Source: Quillaja saponaria (Eukaryota; Streptophyta; Magnoliopsida; Fabales; Quillajaceae). Taken from it: a stretch of 64,000 nucleotides of DNA. The notes beneath the pieces were generated by a model that saw only the letters and a program-made list of their open reading frames with translations, had not been told where the DNA came from and did no database searches. Location of the stretch: the NCBI GenBank assembly GCA_029379385.1, contig CM055618.1:16345071-16409070 (forward strand), read 5' to 3'. Below, piece after piece: positions 1-11,876 of the stretch (its first letter is position 1; every line of letters begins with the position of its first letter). The position numbers and the translations under genes were made by a program.

Positions 1-579
1 TTCCCTAGTGTTCAGAATGAAGAAATTCAGAATTGACTAGAATTCAAATTATGAAGTTTTGGCAAGAAGCAAAATTACACATGAAAGTTTAAGTTCACAT
101 CTTTACTTATATATGCATAATATATTAGATAGCTAGAATTATAATATTTAACAATATTATGTCTTACCTTTTAAATTTAATATGTAACCAAAAATAATAA
201 AAGAACCTAGCACTAGAATTAAGTATATACGTTTAATTTACTACTTTAGTATGTAAAGGTATGATATCAATAACAAAATATTTACAAGCATCAAATATAT
301 TTAACTAGAATAAATTACATTTATCGAATGATATAATTCACTATTTCTATAACATTTTCGATACTGTTTCCATAACTCTGTTGGTAAGTATCCCATATAT
401 TTCTATTCAAAAAATTTACCAATATTATATCTCGATACAGTATTTGATCCTGAGTTCTATGTGCTATAAAGGCACCCTTTGGATTTGACAGTGACACACT
501 CAACAGTGTTTTCCTTTCTGCTTTCTTTTCTACGTCTGAATGCTGAGTTTCTTGGAGAGACTGAGAGAGTAAGCAAAGC
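1..579. other. AT-rich intergenic, no gene seen
   Basis: No conserved coding frame or RNA gene is visible. The last part would be the promoter and leader of the F-box pseudogene that begins at 580, but no clear TATA box was found. The open frame on the minus strand here resembles no protein I know. Confidence 0.5.
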
Positions 580-1634
580 ATGAATCCTCAGAGTGTCTCC
601 TGGTCAAATCTTCCAAACGAACTGATTGAGAATATTGGAAAATCTTTGGATATCGAAATCGATGTTTCTCGATTTCGCTGCTGTATGCCAGTCATGGCGA
701 TATTCTGTCCCATTGCTGGAGCCATCACTTGCTTTACCTATCAGTGTTCCTTTATTAGCTCTACGCTGATAGCACCCTGACATGGTTTCTCCTTCCTAAC
801 CAAGAGCGTGTTCTATCGTCTCCAACTACCACCTACCGGTAAGAATTGGACTGCTGCTTCTACCTCTTCTCCGAGTTCAAAAAGCTGGTTGGTGAGGGTG
901 GAAGAAGCAGAAAATAGAAAACCATTGGTTGTAGATCCACTTTACGAGTTCCATTTGAATCAGTTCCCCAACTCTTTTCCAAAGGTGATAAATTTATTGG
1001 AATTTCGAGTTTTTGAATTGGGTAATAAAGCTTAATAGGATGCAAACAAGTTACAGTGGCAGCTATAAGGCTGTCTTCAATGAGTCATCCTCATCCACCA
1101 TGCTGGTTATTTATAACATACCATGTTATGTGAAATTGGGGGATGAGGATTGGACAGTAATTGATGACATGCAGTCTCAGATGGATTTTGAGGATGTCAT
1201 CTATGAGGAAGGAAAATTCTATGCTGTGGACAGTCTTGGGAGAGCTGTAGCTGTTGACTCTAACTTGGTGATTCAAGAGATCGCCTTCTCAATATATGAT
1301 CGACGAGGTTGCGGCCAAGTTCACCAGATGCGGTTGGTTATGTCTCTCGGAGATTTGTTTCTGGTTGACAGGTACCCAGCTGAATATGATAGAGTTCAGT
1401 TCAAGGTATTTAAGCTCAACTGGAGTTTTAGAGTGGGTAAGAAATTTGGGCGATCAGGCATTGTTTATTGGTGAAGACTGCTCCTTTGCTTTATCAGCTC
1501 AAGATTTCTATGGTTTTATAGGAAACTGCGTTTATGTAGGACCTAACTTTGCGGTGAATAAATGGGGTCTTACAGGTTCTGATAATGGAGTGTATAGCTT
1601 AGAATATGACACATTCCTGCCATTAATGTCCTAG
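580..1634 (+). pseudogene. Broken F-box DUF295 (SKIP23-like) gene
   Basis: Fragments of one F-box/DUF295 protein lie in order but in different frames. The F-box start reads WSNLPNELIENIGKSLD followed by DVSRFR. A middle piece near 808-1035 holds a wrapped YRLQLPPTG and a WLVRVEE...PLVVDPL stretch typical of DUF295. A third piece near 1013-1400 contains GKFYAVDSLGRAVAVD and GDLFLVDRYP, and a fourth near 1420-1634 contains GDQALFIGEDCSFALSAQDF. At least three frame changes, plus stops near 740-810 in the frame that best continues the F-box, separate the pieces, so no full-length product of about 350-400 residues can be made. Family members are SCF substrate adaptors, and this copy is probably dead. 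Because other genes here show single-base shifts that may be assembly errors, part of the damage could be artefact, but the number of breaks favours a pseudogene. Confidence 0.8.
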
Positions 1635-2551
1635 GGGTGTTGAAAATGTTTATCATGTGCTTCCTACTCTGTAATCTTTATGTTTTTCTGGCTATTGTTT
1701 TAATTCCATATTCATGTAAAATGTTAAGCAGTTGGCCATGTCAAGAATCCAATTCAGAAATAAATAATTGCAATTCACATAAGCAATTTATCAGAGCACG
1801 GGCAAAAGAGGCTGAGTTTCTAGAGTCATATTCTTGTGTTAAATTTAAGGTACTTGATGTCCAACAAACCCGAGAACCCGAGTAATATGGGCCGAGACCA
1901 GACAATCCAATTAAAAAACAAAAACTAAACTATGCAACTTTTTATTCTTTTCTCTGAGTTGGTTATCCGGGTAAAAAAATTCAATGTGAGAACACCAAAA
2001 ATTATTAATCAATATTTTAAAACTATTTTTCATTGTATTAAAGAAAATACGATCCAACGTAATTTAGAGTCTTCTAATACATAAAAAATGAGTGTATGTC
2101 ATATTTTAAAGTTTTAATTAAATTTGTAATGTTAAAACTAGACTCCTATTTCTGTTTATTTCTAGTTCGTAATTTATATACCTTAGATTCTTATTTTTTT
2201 TTTTTATCTTATTATTTGTTATAAATAAGTATTGAATCATTCTACATTCACTAATGAAAAGTCCAACTGGACCCGCTTGACCCACCACCCAAGCTTTTAA
2301 CTCACCAGGCCACATAATTACAAATCTCGAGATTGATTTTTACCAACCCGAATTGCTCAGGCCAGGTGAGATTTATCACAAACCCAACTCACCTAACCGG
2401 TTGCACACCCATAAATATAGGTATCATCAACAAAGTTCTACAGTTCTACTCCTGTCAAACAAGATTTTAAACAACATTACTTGCAAGTAAGGAAAGAGGG
2501 ACCGAGAGGGCTCAAATATATGTCAGTAAATACTCTGTTTCTGCACTTGCA
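1633..2551. repeat. Possible degenerate TIR element remnant
   Basis: This gene-free stretch begins with TAGGGGTGTTGA right at the end of the F-box remnant. Near 2398-2415 it has CCGGTTGCACACCCATAA, whose reverse complement opens with a similar TATGGGTGTGCA. GC-richer phrases such as the region 2255-2400 look like the inner part of a plant non-autonomous DNA element. The terminal match is only about 9 of 12 bases and no target duplication was recognised, so this is a weak call. Confidence 0.25.
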
Positions 2552-4210
2552 TTAGGATTGTAAAGAAGTCAGGTGTTTCTGCATTGCCTTGGTAGATTGG
2601 TCAGCAAAATACTTTTGCCTAACTATTACATATGGGTACCCTATAATTGACAATATGTGAGCAGGCTTTGAGAAGGAAAGTATTTCATACCACACTTGAT
2701 TGTTCTCATCCAGCTCAATTGAAAAGCGTTCTTCACCGGCCTGCTTTACAGAAATTTCAATGTCATATTATGATCAATCAGGGAAACATATATTGCATTT
2801 ATGTTTTGAGTCCTATATATCCTAGAAAGAAAGGCCTAATCTAGTATGAGACAAACTTAAGAGGGACACAATGTAAGATGCAACATAATGCACCATGCTA
2901 CATGTCAACCATGAAAGCTTTACTTGATAGTTAGAAAATGTCCTAGTTCTTACATAACCTCTTTTCGTCCAATCAGTTTAGATACTAAATGAGAAGTCCC
3001 AGAAAGAAATAAAAATGTCTTCAGAAGGGACAACTAGTAATAGTTACCACACAGAATCCATTGGCAAAGTCACAAAATTACAATTTCAACGCCACAACTA
3101 ATGGTTTCATTTCAAGCTAATAGTGTCAGAAGAAAGAGCATACACTGTAAAGAATGACTTAGAAAAACAGTCATTTAGATACACCTAAAACATACCTTAT
3201 GAATTAAGGAAGGGTAGTTGGTGCTATTATACTTTTATGTCACAAAGACACCTCAACATAATCATCAAGAAAAAAAAATTAGAATAAATTGCTACTGGAG
3301 GTTAAATTTTTTTATTAGATACAGAAAAAAGAAAGCAACCAAAGTCAAAAGTGCAAAGACACATAGTTCCCAACACCAAATAAGAAGTCTCCACTTATGG
3401 GTTTTTTTTGGTAAATGCTAAGAAAACAGGTATTTAATGTCAATGAATCTAGAAAAAACTTTGCTCACGGTAATGCCAATAGAACCTAAAACTCTTACTG
3501 TGCTATATATATGTCGCTATAACTAAAATTGACATCTAAACCTCCTCCAACACCCAAGAGAGAGAGAGAGAGATGAGAAAGAATAACTAACCAGCAAGTG
3601 ACCTTTAAGAGTACCACTTCCGAAACCAAAAGAAGCTGACGGCTTTTTTCTATTTTCATTTACATATACGACCTGAAGAGGCATCATGAGCCATGGAAAA
3701 AACTCCTTGACACAAACACACAACTTTTCTCCTTGTCGAATTGGAGTCTTGGGGTCAACAAATGACCAATTCATTCCAAAATGCCTGCAAGTCAAACTCA
3801 ACCTGAAACTAAGATTCCCCATACATGTTTAGGAAGAGAGAGGAGAGAAGAGAAAAGAACACACATGCAGACCTCCAATTATGAAGAGCACTCTTGCCCT
3901 TTTCAAAAGTCTCAACACCAGAACCAACCAAAACCCTCGAATGATTAAGTAGAAAACCTTCCTTAGAGAACTCCTTATCTTCTTTAAGGGACGACGGGGA
4001 TTTAGCAGTGGCTCCTCTGTATTTAGTGTCATAGTTAAAACCACCTGACCTGTTAACGAGAAGTAGGTAATGTATTCATAAACTAAAACATGCCAATGCC
4101 AACAGAGGTTTTAAATTGCTTAATAGAATAAATCCAGCGATATTCAATTACTTTTCAATGCAAGACTTCTGGTCTTGAGGAGAGGGTCGATTCCAGCACA
4201 AGAAGACCAT
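2552..4210 (-). CDS. OEP23: Outer envelope protein 23-like UPF0548/DUF1990 protein
   Basis: Four coding exons on the minus strand: 4210-4152, 4049-3873, 3784-3592 and 2740-2552. They give 205 residues, the usual size for this plant family (Arabidopsis At2g17695). The start MVFLCWNRPSPQDQKSCIEK matches the family N-terminus. Conserved blocks follow: KEGFLLNHSRVLVGSG, HFGMNWSFVDPKTPI, CVCVKEFFPWLMMPLQVVYV, FGFGSGTLKGHLL, EILSFSKPAH and GYPYVIVRQKYFA. All introns are GT-AG and phases agree. The Arabidopsis relative is reported in the chloroplast outer envelope as a channel-like protein; that is family knowledge, not visible here. Intron 3 is long (about 850 bp). The stretch 4703-4954 is likely a 5' UTR exon with a donor near 4732 and an acceptor just before the start codon, because splicing it in frame would not read into the known N-terminus. 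Confidence 0.93.
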
Positions 4211-5601
4211 ATCTGTCCATACAAATACATATTAATCTTCAGAAAATAAGAATTTCGGCAAATTAGACAATTTTAGAAATTAAAGCATATTAAACATACT
4301 AATACTAAAACAAGAATGCCATTAGTTTCAGAATGGATAGGCTAGCATGTTGTCCAGTATAATGACATGAGTAATAACGAGGCGGCAATACAAAGTTTGG
4401 CAAAAAGGGAAGCTGGGAAAGTTGCTTAAAAGTCTAGTTGGGTTTGAAAATCTCCTAATTGGGTTCCTCAAATTAAAGAACTGTTTACATAATTCGTCGG
4501 CAGTTACACAGCTTAACACTATAAAAGAATAATGAAAGGGGAAAAAGATACTCAATTTGCACTAATATTGTGACATTTGACTCCCTATATATCAGAAGAA
4601 GTGCTTCTGGAGCACTTACATCCTACAGGAATTTGGGTTTGAACACCTTCGCAAGTGCTTCATTCACGAATTAAATTAAAACAATAATAAAGTCGTAAAA
4701 ATTTAAGAGAAAGAGTTTGTGTTCGTCTTTACCTTGTACAATGAAGATGGCGATGTTTCGGATTCGGATCCGGATCTTAAAGAAACGAACTTGATGTTGA
4801 AAGTTGAAGCTTTCGAAAATTTGAGAGAGAAGAAGAGAAGAAGGCCTCCTCGTTTTCTTTTTCTTTTACCTTTTTCCCTTCTTTCGTTGTTTCCTATTTT
4901 GTTTACTGCCTCTGTCGTATCTTCAGTTTTAAAGGTACAGTGACAGGTCAGCATTAAGAAATTAAAAGAGGATGGACAACAAAATAGGATATGGTCAATT
5001 CCTATGGGTAATTAAGATACTGGATGGGAATATTTGTTATAAGATAATGTTATAACTTTTTTTAGGAAAAATATCAAATTTCTACTACAAAAGATATTTG
5101 ATGCTATCCAATATGAATCAATTCACTTACATTACTTAAAAAACTAAGAACTTGATACCTAAACCAATTACTTAAAAAATCCCAAATTGATCCAAACTTC
5201 CCAGTAAGTTATATCTAATAATTTTATAATTATGTTAATGTCCCTCATCCAGTCATTGTCTTCATTGATTCAACTAGAAGAAAATATCGATGTTATCTTT
5301 TAAGTTTGAGAGCTAACCATTATGACTAGTACTTAATTGGGCATTACCTATGTCTAGTAAATTCTGAATATTAGGTATTTGTCGAAAAATTACACAAAGA
5401 ACCCGATCATATAGTAGTGTAGGAACAAAATGGAAGAGAATTGTTAAAGTAGACATTTTTTTTTTAATTGGGTCTTATAATATTAGTAGCAACATTAACA
5501 AAAAGAAAAAAAAAAAAAAAAAAAGGCTCCAAGTTGTAATCAGATAGCCCAACAAGTCCAGCCCAAATATACAAAAGCCCATTTTGTTCACCTACGTCCT
5601 T
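4211..5601. other. OEP23 leader and upstream region
   Basis: No further gene is seen. The part up to about 4950 probably holds the 5' UTR exon and leader intron of the OEP23-like gene. AT-rich DNA follows, with an A-run near 5505-5524. Three AGCCCA motifs at about 5548-5580 are the reverse of the TGGGCT (site II-like) element common in promoters of plant housekeeping genes. Confidence 0.5.
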
Positions 5602-6443
5602 CTATGAGATGCACCTCATGGAGTACATTGAATCCATTGCAGGTGCATCATAGACCCTAGCATGATCGCTTTCCAAACCATAATCCATCATCGGACGGTG
5701 CTCCAAATCTTCATCGTGATCATAGACATACTCTGGGATCTCAACTTCGTTCCTTCGCACATGTTGCCAAAGATAATCAACCCTGCTCACGTACCTCAGC
5801 TTCTCATACAGCCTATCACACACAGCAACAACCCCTCGATAAATTAAATTAAGAAATAATGCGGCTTAAATTAGTAATTACCAGAAACAATAAGCTAAAA
5901 TACGCTGACTGTGGCGCAGCTTAAAGGATTTTCCTAGTTTGAATTTTTCTTACCCTCCGCTGAAGAGAAAACGACCAAACGTGGCGAGGAAAAGCCTGGC
6001 TTGTAGCCCTGGGTGGATGAAGTACACAGCCTCTAGATTCTCCTTGACGTTGATCGGAATCGCCTCGTAGATTGATTTCAAGGCTGAGATTCCGGGAAAA
6101 TTCTCACTCCTTTGAACATCGGTGTGCACGTACAACACCGAGAATCGTCTCTTCTCTAATCTCGGAAAAATCTTCTCCTCCAAATACTTATTCAGAACCT
6201 CGACACTCACGATCCGAGCTGATCATAAAAAATAAAAAATCAATTCAAACAATGAATTTAATGAAATCTAATACCAAAACAGAAAGATCGAATATATGAG
6301 GTAGTTTTTGGAGTTTTACCGGGGAAGAATTTTCCGATGATTCGAAGCATCTTGTTTCCATGTTTATCTCTTCCTTTAATCTTGAAGATCTCCGATTTCT
6401 CAAGTAAATGCTTCTGTTCAAGTTCCGAAATACAACCACACAT
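5602..6443 (-). CDS. Divergent CRAL-TRIO (SEC14-like) domain protein
   Basis: Three exons on the minus strand, 6443-6320, 6218-5954 and 5812-5602, join in phase to encode 199 residues. The N-terminus MCGCISELEQKHLLEK has two early cysteines. The core reads RRFSVLYVHTDVQ, NFPGISALKSIYEAIP, NLEAVYFIHPGLQARLFLATFGRF and then LYEKLRYVSRVDYLW, which is the pattern of the CRAL_TRIO_2 domain found in GDAP2-like and Arabidopsis At4g35750-type SEC14 cytosolic factor family proteins. The acidic tail (EIPEYVYDHDEDLE) is plausible for this group. Such proteins are thought to bind lipid or small hydrophobic ligands; the substrate is unknown. It lies next to LTO1, as At4g35750 does to At4g35760, which supports orthology. 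Confidence 0.9.
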
Positions 6444-7816
6444 TTTGCTTTACTTGATCTTCTTCTGCAATTTGATTTAGCGGTTTGGTCACGAGCTTTA
6501 TGCAGTAGATGGGAATTGATTGTGTGTGTGAATGAAGCGAAAAAAAGAGAGGGATAGGTTATGATAATGTAATTTAATGAAGGCCGGGACAAGAGTAATT
6601 ATTTGATTGGTGACAAAGAAAATTTGAGAAAGAAATTTCCGAGAAAGAAGATGGTGTACATTAATTATAAACAAAAAATGTCACTGTTCAGATGAGTATA
6701 TTCTAAAGCATCTTCTTTTTGTACTGCGGTGAGACTGGAATCAGACTCCGTGATTCGTGGGACCCATTGAATAAGTTTCTTTTTATTACGTGGCGAAAGG
6801 TAAGTTGTTGTTGGTTTGCTTTTGCACCAATGCGGTGACCCTATCTGTTTTTTTTTTTTTTTTTTTTTTTAAATTAAAACAATTGACTGAAACAATAATT
6901 ACGCCAAAGAGCAATTTCAGAAAAAATTCTCTCAATAAAAATATATATAGATTTTTTATGTTAATCACAATTAATATTTTAATCATGTATACAATGATTA
7001 TCTGCTTTTCAAATAAATAATTGATTTGGATAAGAATGACAAAATTGAAATGGTGTATGTTATCTATAGCCGACACTGATGATGTAGGTGCAACCCAAGT
7101 AGGACTGATATGTAATATGATACAAAATGGCTGAAGCCGAACGTAAAGTCTTGGTGCAGCCCGTGATTTGTCCTTACGATCAAGACATTTTCTTCAAAGG
7201 TTGAAAGTATTTATGATAAATTATTTGTGGTTGGTAATTTTTATATTAAAAAAATAAAAATATCTCCAATAATTTATGTGTGATTAGATATTTCATGACC
7301 TGTCTCAAAATGTTCGATGTATTGTAGTAAATCTCAAAAAAAAGAAAAAAATTAAGCTAATTTATGTCTTGGTATAACTTAATAAATTGCCATCAATTAT
7401 TACATTTTATGTGTTATCAGACATTTTTTGCTAATTTTTCCAAGCATATGATGTCTTATGTCTTCATAAAAACATTAATTGTCTAAATGAGAATTTATGC
7501 CTAAAAAGATCAATATCATATTATAATTAAGTTATGAAGACATATAACAATTAATCTATTGATTAGTATCTCGTAATAAATTGATTGATTTTTATCTTTT
7601 TGGAGCCACGTAGCTATGTCCATCCAAGGATTAATTGAAGGAAGAGATTAGATTGGAGTCAAAAAATATCTTCCCAACTCTCTCCCATTTCAAGTTTGTG
7701 AAGGCAAGATAATTTTTTTTTTGTTTTTTTGGTAGAAGGAAAGCAAGATAATTTAAAGAAGTTGGGAATAGAAGTGTTTGTAATTTGTAGACCGTGTCTG
7801 TAATGTATCATTGAAA
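6444..7816. other. Intergenic AT-rich region, no gene seen
   Basis: Upstream of the SEC14-like gene the first 150 bases are its leader. The rest is AT-rich, with a 20-plus base T-run near 6850. Open frames around 6786-7076 are low complexity and unsupported. No TATA/USE pair other than that of the U4 gene downstream was found. Confidence 0.5.
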
Positions 7817-7827
7817 GTCCCAGATCG
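7817..7827 (+). promoter_or_regulatory. Upstream sequence element (USE) of U4 snRNA gene
   Basis: GTCCCAGATCG differs at one base from the plant snRNA USE consensus RTCCCACATCG. It lies about 64-74 bases before the presumed transcription start and 30 bases ahead of the TATA box. That spacing is typical of RNA polymerase II-type plant snRNA promoters; the polymerase III type has about 10 bases less. Confidence 0.85.
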
Positions 7828-7857
7828 ATGCAAAGAAGAGGGAGCTCGGACTTCGGC

Positions 7858-7864
7858 TATAAAA
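7858..7864 (+). promoter_or_regulatory. TATA box of U4 snRNA gene
   Basis: TATAAAA sits 27-33 bases before the presumed first base of the U4 RNA (7891), the expected position for a plant snRNA gene. Confidence 0.85.
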
Positions 7865-7890
7865 GCAAAGTGAAGAGACCTCTCATAACG

Positions 7891-8044
7891 ATCTTTGCGC
7901 TTGGGGCAATGACGCAGCTAGTGAGGTTCTAACCGAGGCGCGTCTATTGCTGGTTGAAAACTATGTCCAAACCCCCTCTTAGGCCTGGGCTCTGTTCAGG
8001 CCTTTGAGAATTTCTGGAAGGGTTCCCATTTATGGTAAAGCCCT
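7891..8044 (+). ncRNA. U4: U4 spliceosomal snRNA
   Basis: The sequence opens ATCTTTGCGCTTGGGGCAAT, the plant U4 5' end that pairs with U6. It continues with GACGCAGCTAGTGAGG (5' stem-loop with the 15.5K-binding kink turn), then CCGAGGCGCGTCTATTGCTGG and TTGAAAACTATGTCC, which are hallmark U4 segments. A central hairpin (AGGCCTGGGC...AGGCCT) follows, then an Sm-site-like AATTTCTGG and a terminal stem (AGGG...CCCT) ending near 8044. The length, about 154 nt, fits U4. A USE, a TATA box and a snRNA 3' box flank it at correct spacing, so it looks like a working gene. U4 RNA chaperones U6 into the tri-snRNP. The gene stands between two minus-strand protein genes and is transcribed from the opposite strand. 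The exact 3' end is inferred. Confidence 0.92.
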
Positions 8045-8045
8045 A

Positions 8046-8059
8046 CAAATTTAGTCTAA
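8046..8059 (+). terminator. snRNA 3'-end box
   Basis: CAAATTTAGTCTAA fits the plant snRNA 3' box, CA(N3-10)AGTNNAA, placed right after the terminal U4 stem. In Pol II-type plant snRNA genes this box directs 3'-end formation. Confidence 0.8.
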
Positions 8060-8220
8060 AAATTTGTTATTGAAGAATCCCACTAAATTTCATGTGTCAA
8101 CTTGCTCGGACTTCAAATCACATATAGATTCATACTCAAGTCGTTTACATGCCACAAGCAAATCATCTGTGAGCTATACATGGTTTTTAGATACTATTCT
8201 GTCTATACAAGGCTAAACCC

Positions 8221-11063
8221 TTAACTCGGTTGAACAGATTCATTAAAACCCGAAATCTGCGCAAGCTCTGATAATTCTTGCTCTCCACTTAAAACCTGCA
8301 AAAGAATATCATATGTAATGAGATTATGAGAATTAAAAATAATTTTGGAAGGCAGGATACACATCACTGTAACATTTTCATTTTCTCAATTTCCTTACCT
8401 GACCATTGATCACCCATGTTGGGAAACCTTCAATGCCTGCATCAGTGCAAGCTTTGACAATTTTAGTTCCTTTCCTATATCCTTCTGGAAAGCATTCCAC
8501 ATAATCTAATAGTGCTGCTGCCTCATGTCCAAACATCTGCACAAAAGGATAAAAGTTAATAATTTAATAATACAGCTGAACTCCTGCGGAGGGAGCAAGC
8601 TAAATAGGCGTTCTCACTTTTCAGAGATACAAAGCCAGGTTGATATTTGATACATGTGTATAATGTGTAGTGCAAATATGAGAACATCAATGACCTTTGG
8701 AGGGACAACCAAAAGTATTCCATGAAGGAGAAGGTTGTGCTATCTATGGCAATATTTAAGCTCTAAATCAAAGCCAATATACTTTTTTCCAAAAAGAAGC
8801 TGTAAAGTTATTAAAAATTGACATGATATTACTCTAGTACTGTTCTCAACCATAACTTATAAAAACTAGCATAGCAGCAAAAATACTTCCAAAAAATAAT
8901 GATAACTTTTTACATCTAGTATCGTCATATATACATGGAAAGTGTTAAGAAAGGGCTTACCTGTTTTTGTTCTAAACAATGTGAGCACCAGAAAGCTCCA
9001 TACATTTTAGCTCCTATAGAATGCAAATGCCTTGCTAGAGATAGAGCAAAATGGTTTGATGGTGTAGTTATCTCGGTTGAATAATATGGTAGTTCAATTT
9101 CAGCCAAGCTGTTAAAGTAAAAAGTGGAGTGAACAAAAGTTTCAGCATAATTACAATCTTTGCAAGTATCTAAAATGGATTTCAATTTTCGAAGTAAAAA
9201 AGGTGATTAGTGATTACAATAGAATGATCTTTAGTTGTTAAGACTACAACATCTGCATAATCAGGTTGCCATTTAGATGGTTAACAATTATTATTATTAT
9301 TTTGTATGCGTGTGTAGAGATATCTGGATGTCAAAGCACTGGATGTAACAAAATACGTAAATCATGAATAAATTGGCTCAGTGTCTGCCAACAGAACATG
9401 AGATAATCCTCTATGATGAAAACTCTGAAGGTATCTATTGCACAAAAAACCTAGGACCTTTTGAACAAAAATTATATTAAAAATTTTCTAATTTGAAAGG
9501 AATGACTCGGGTTTCACCACGAAATGCACAAATAGAAATCTAATTTGGTGAGAGTTGTGACCAGCATCACACAACAAATGGAGAATGTAAACACAATTGC
9601 ACCTTCAATAATGAAATAGTCAACTTAACTAAATTAATGACTGATTACATGCTCATGAAAATGGAAAGTTTCAAGACTAGACACAATATTCACCTTGAGG
9701 AGGCAGGTCCAGAAGCACTATATGAAGTGTTCAGAGTGACAATGACCAAGCTAGCTATGCATATTTGCAAAGCCACAAATTTCTGTAACTCCAGCAATCC
9801 AAAAGACATCTGAGATTTGTGTGATGAACTCAGTACAGCAACATTTACCAATAAACTAAATAGGGAGAATATAAAACAAGACAAAGAAAACACACCTTCA
9901 GAGTGATGAAAAATAAGCTGAAGGACAACATAGCAGAAATTAGACAGTAGGAGCAAGATGATCCTGCAAATTTCGTACTCAAAATGTACAAGAAATATGC
10001 ACTGGAAGCTGCCATGGAGGTAGTGCATCCAAGCAACATTAATCGAGCATTAGATTTACTAACACCAAATGGTAAGTCATCTCCAGTCAGCTGTAGACCA
10101 AGTGTTGCAACCAAACCATATGCAGCCATTCCAATTAAAGGAAGAGGGACACCTGGCAAACGGAAAAGCACTATAATTGAAACCCTCTTTCAAACATATG
10201 ACCTGCAATGTGATTTATATGCAAATTTCCGGTCAAACAAGGTTCCCTTAATGTGGAAGAATACGGAAGAACCATAAAAAGAATATTATTAAGAAACATT
10301 AAAAGTTAATGTATATAAAATGATATTGTACAAGATTTAAGAACAATGACATAATCTGTCTCACAAGTTAAAGCACGAGGCCATCAAAAAACCCCATGAA
10401 ATATACCTATAAATTGTTCATGTCACATTATTACAATTCAACGGAGTTCCTAACCCAGATAATTCTATGATTAACTCCAACTCACTCCAACTCCAACTAC
10501 CATTTTTATCATTGCCCATTTTTCCGAGAAAAAGGTAATAATAGAAATTTGATAGAGATAAATTTATCTTACTAGAAAAACCTAAGCATTTCTAATTTTC
10601 CGATATCTGGGATACAAGATTTTCTCGCTCAACAAATCAAACCAATAACAAAGAAAAAAAAATAAGTACCGAAAACAAAAGCATAATCACTGTTGAGAAT
10701 GTCGCCGCAAGTTCCACCACCAATCGGGCAAAAGGCATCGGAATTCGTGAGCTTGAGGTACGTCAAGTACGTAGTTTCAAAAAATCCTATCCCTCCAATC
10801 GCAGCACACAAATTGTACGTGAAATTGCTCGAAGACGATGATGAAGATAACGGAAAGTTCGGCGTTTCTGCTTCAGGTTCTGACTCTTGTCCCGGACCCG
10901 AACCCGAAGATAAACACTTCAAAGGAAGCAGCATCAGCCTCTGATGCCAACTCTTTCCGACGAAGTCCAATCTGCCTTGGATTACAGAAGAATTGGATCG
11001 AATAGGTTGCCATCGAGACAAGAAAGGAGAAGATGAAACTGATAGGTTCAAGAAGCTGGCCAT
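8221..11063 (-). CDS. LTO1: LTO1: chloroplast VKOR-thioredoxin fusion thiol oxidase
   Basis: Six exons on the minus strand: 11063-10670, 10152-9896, 9809-9694, 9108-8961, 8536-8399 and 8295-8221. They encode 375 residues, essentially the Arabidopsis length. The Ser-rich N-terminus is a likely plastid transit peptide. The VKOR domain carries the loop cysteines C112 and C119 (CPIGGGTC) and the active CSYC at 198-201 between hydrophobic segments. A thioredoxin-like domain follows with CSHC at 297-300 and the cis-proline stretch GIEGFPTWVING. Family role: this thylakoid protein forms disulfides in lumenal partners, for example those needed for photosystem II assembly. All key cysteines are present and all introns are GT-AG, so the gene looks intact. 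Its position between the SEC14-like and SEN1 genes matches Arabidopsis At4g35760. A duplicated promoter-like segment lies just upstream (see findings). Confidence 0.96.
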
Positions 11064-11876
11064 TTATCCTTGCCAGTTCCGTTGCTCTCCGAGAGTCTCC
11101 GATTTGTGTTAATCTCCGAACGAAAGGAGTCCCCGGTTTCATAGAAACAATGTTTAGCCCATTATCATGTTGAGCTGAGATATGGGCTTAACATAGTCCA
11201 CCAGAGAAAATTTCCAGGCCTACCATTGTAATATCCAGAGGCCCAAACAAATAAAAATGTGATGGCTCTAATATATTTCTTCAAAATTTTATTGGACTCG
11301 TCGATTTTAGTATTGTCCATATAATATAAGAAAAAACTAACTATTAGAACATTGCCAAAGACTATAATCCAACAATAATAATGAAGTATGATCGGTCGGG
11401 TTTTTATATATCTAAATGACTTATGAATCACATTTAGTTCGAATATATTTGAATGAGAGCAAATTTATATAAATCTGTATATAAATATAAAAGTATAGTA
11501 AAAAAAAATTAAAGATAAACAATATCTATAAGATAAGCCTAATTTAAGTCTAATCGAATTTTGATAACTTTTGATGGGAATCCGATACATTGTATGCTTC
11601 ATATGGATGCTCCAATATTCCACAAAGATTCCTTGTTCATATAAAAGCATAAATTAAGGAAAATAAATAAATAAAACGAAAACACTATTCCAAAAAGTAA
11701 CTATAATTTTGTCATGCATATATAATTAGCACTACCACATTAGAATGGCATGAGATCATGATACATTAATTAAGCATAGAAAAATTGCACACAAAAACTA
11801 AACAAATTAATGCCCATTACATATTAATAGTCAACCGTCTAAATGGAAATCCAAACGAGTAAACATGTAGACAACT
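11064..11876. other. Intergenic; LTO1 upstream region with GGCCCA motifs
   Basis: The first 60-100 bases are the LTO1 leader. At about 11148-11240 there are AGCCCA, TGGGCT and GGCCCA elements (site II-like) in a segment that recurs upstream of SEN1. The remainder is AT-rich and shows no gene; it also holds the 3' flank of the DC1 gene. Confidence 0.5.

Noticed and set aside
4703..4954. Open frame that could extend the OEP23 protein at its N-terminus
   Set aside because: Spliced to exon 1 it enters a different frame, and the family start MVFLCW is already present at 4210.
6786..7076. Open frames containing poly-Phe or poly-Lys
   Set aside because: Created by the T-run at 6850; no domain or splice support.
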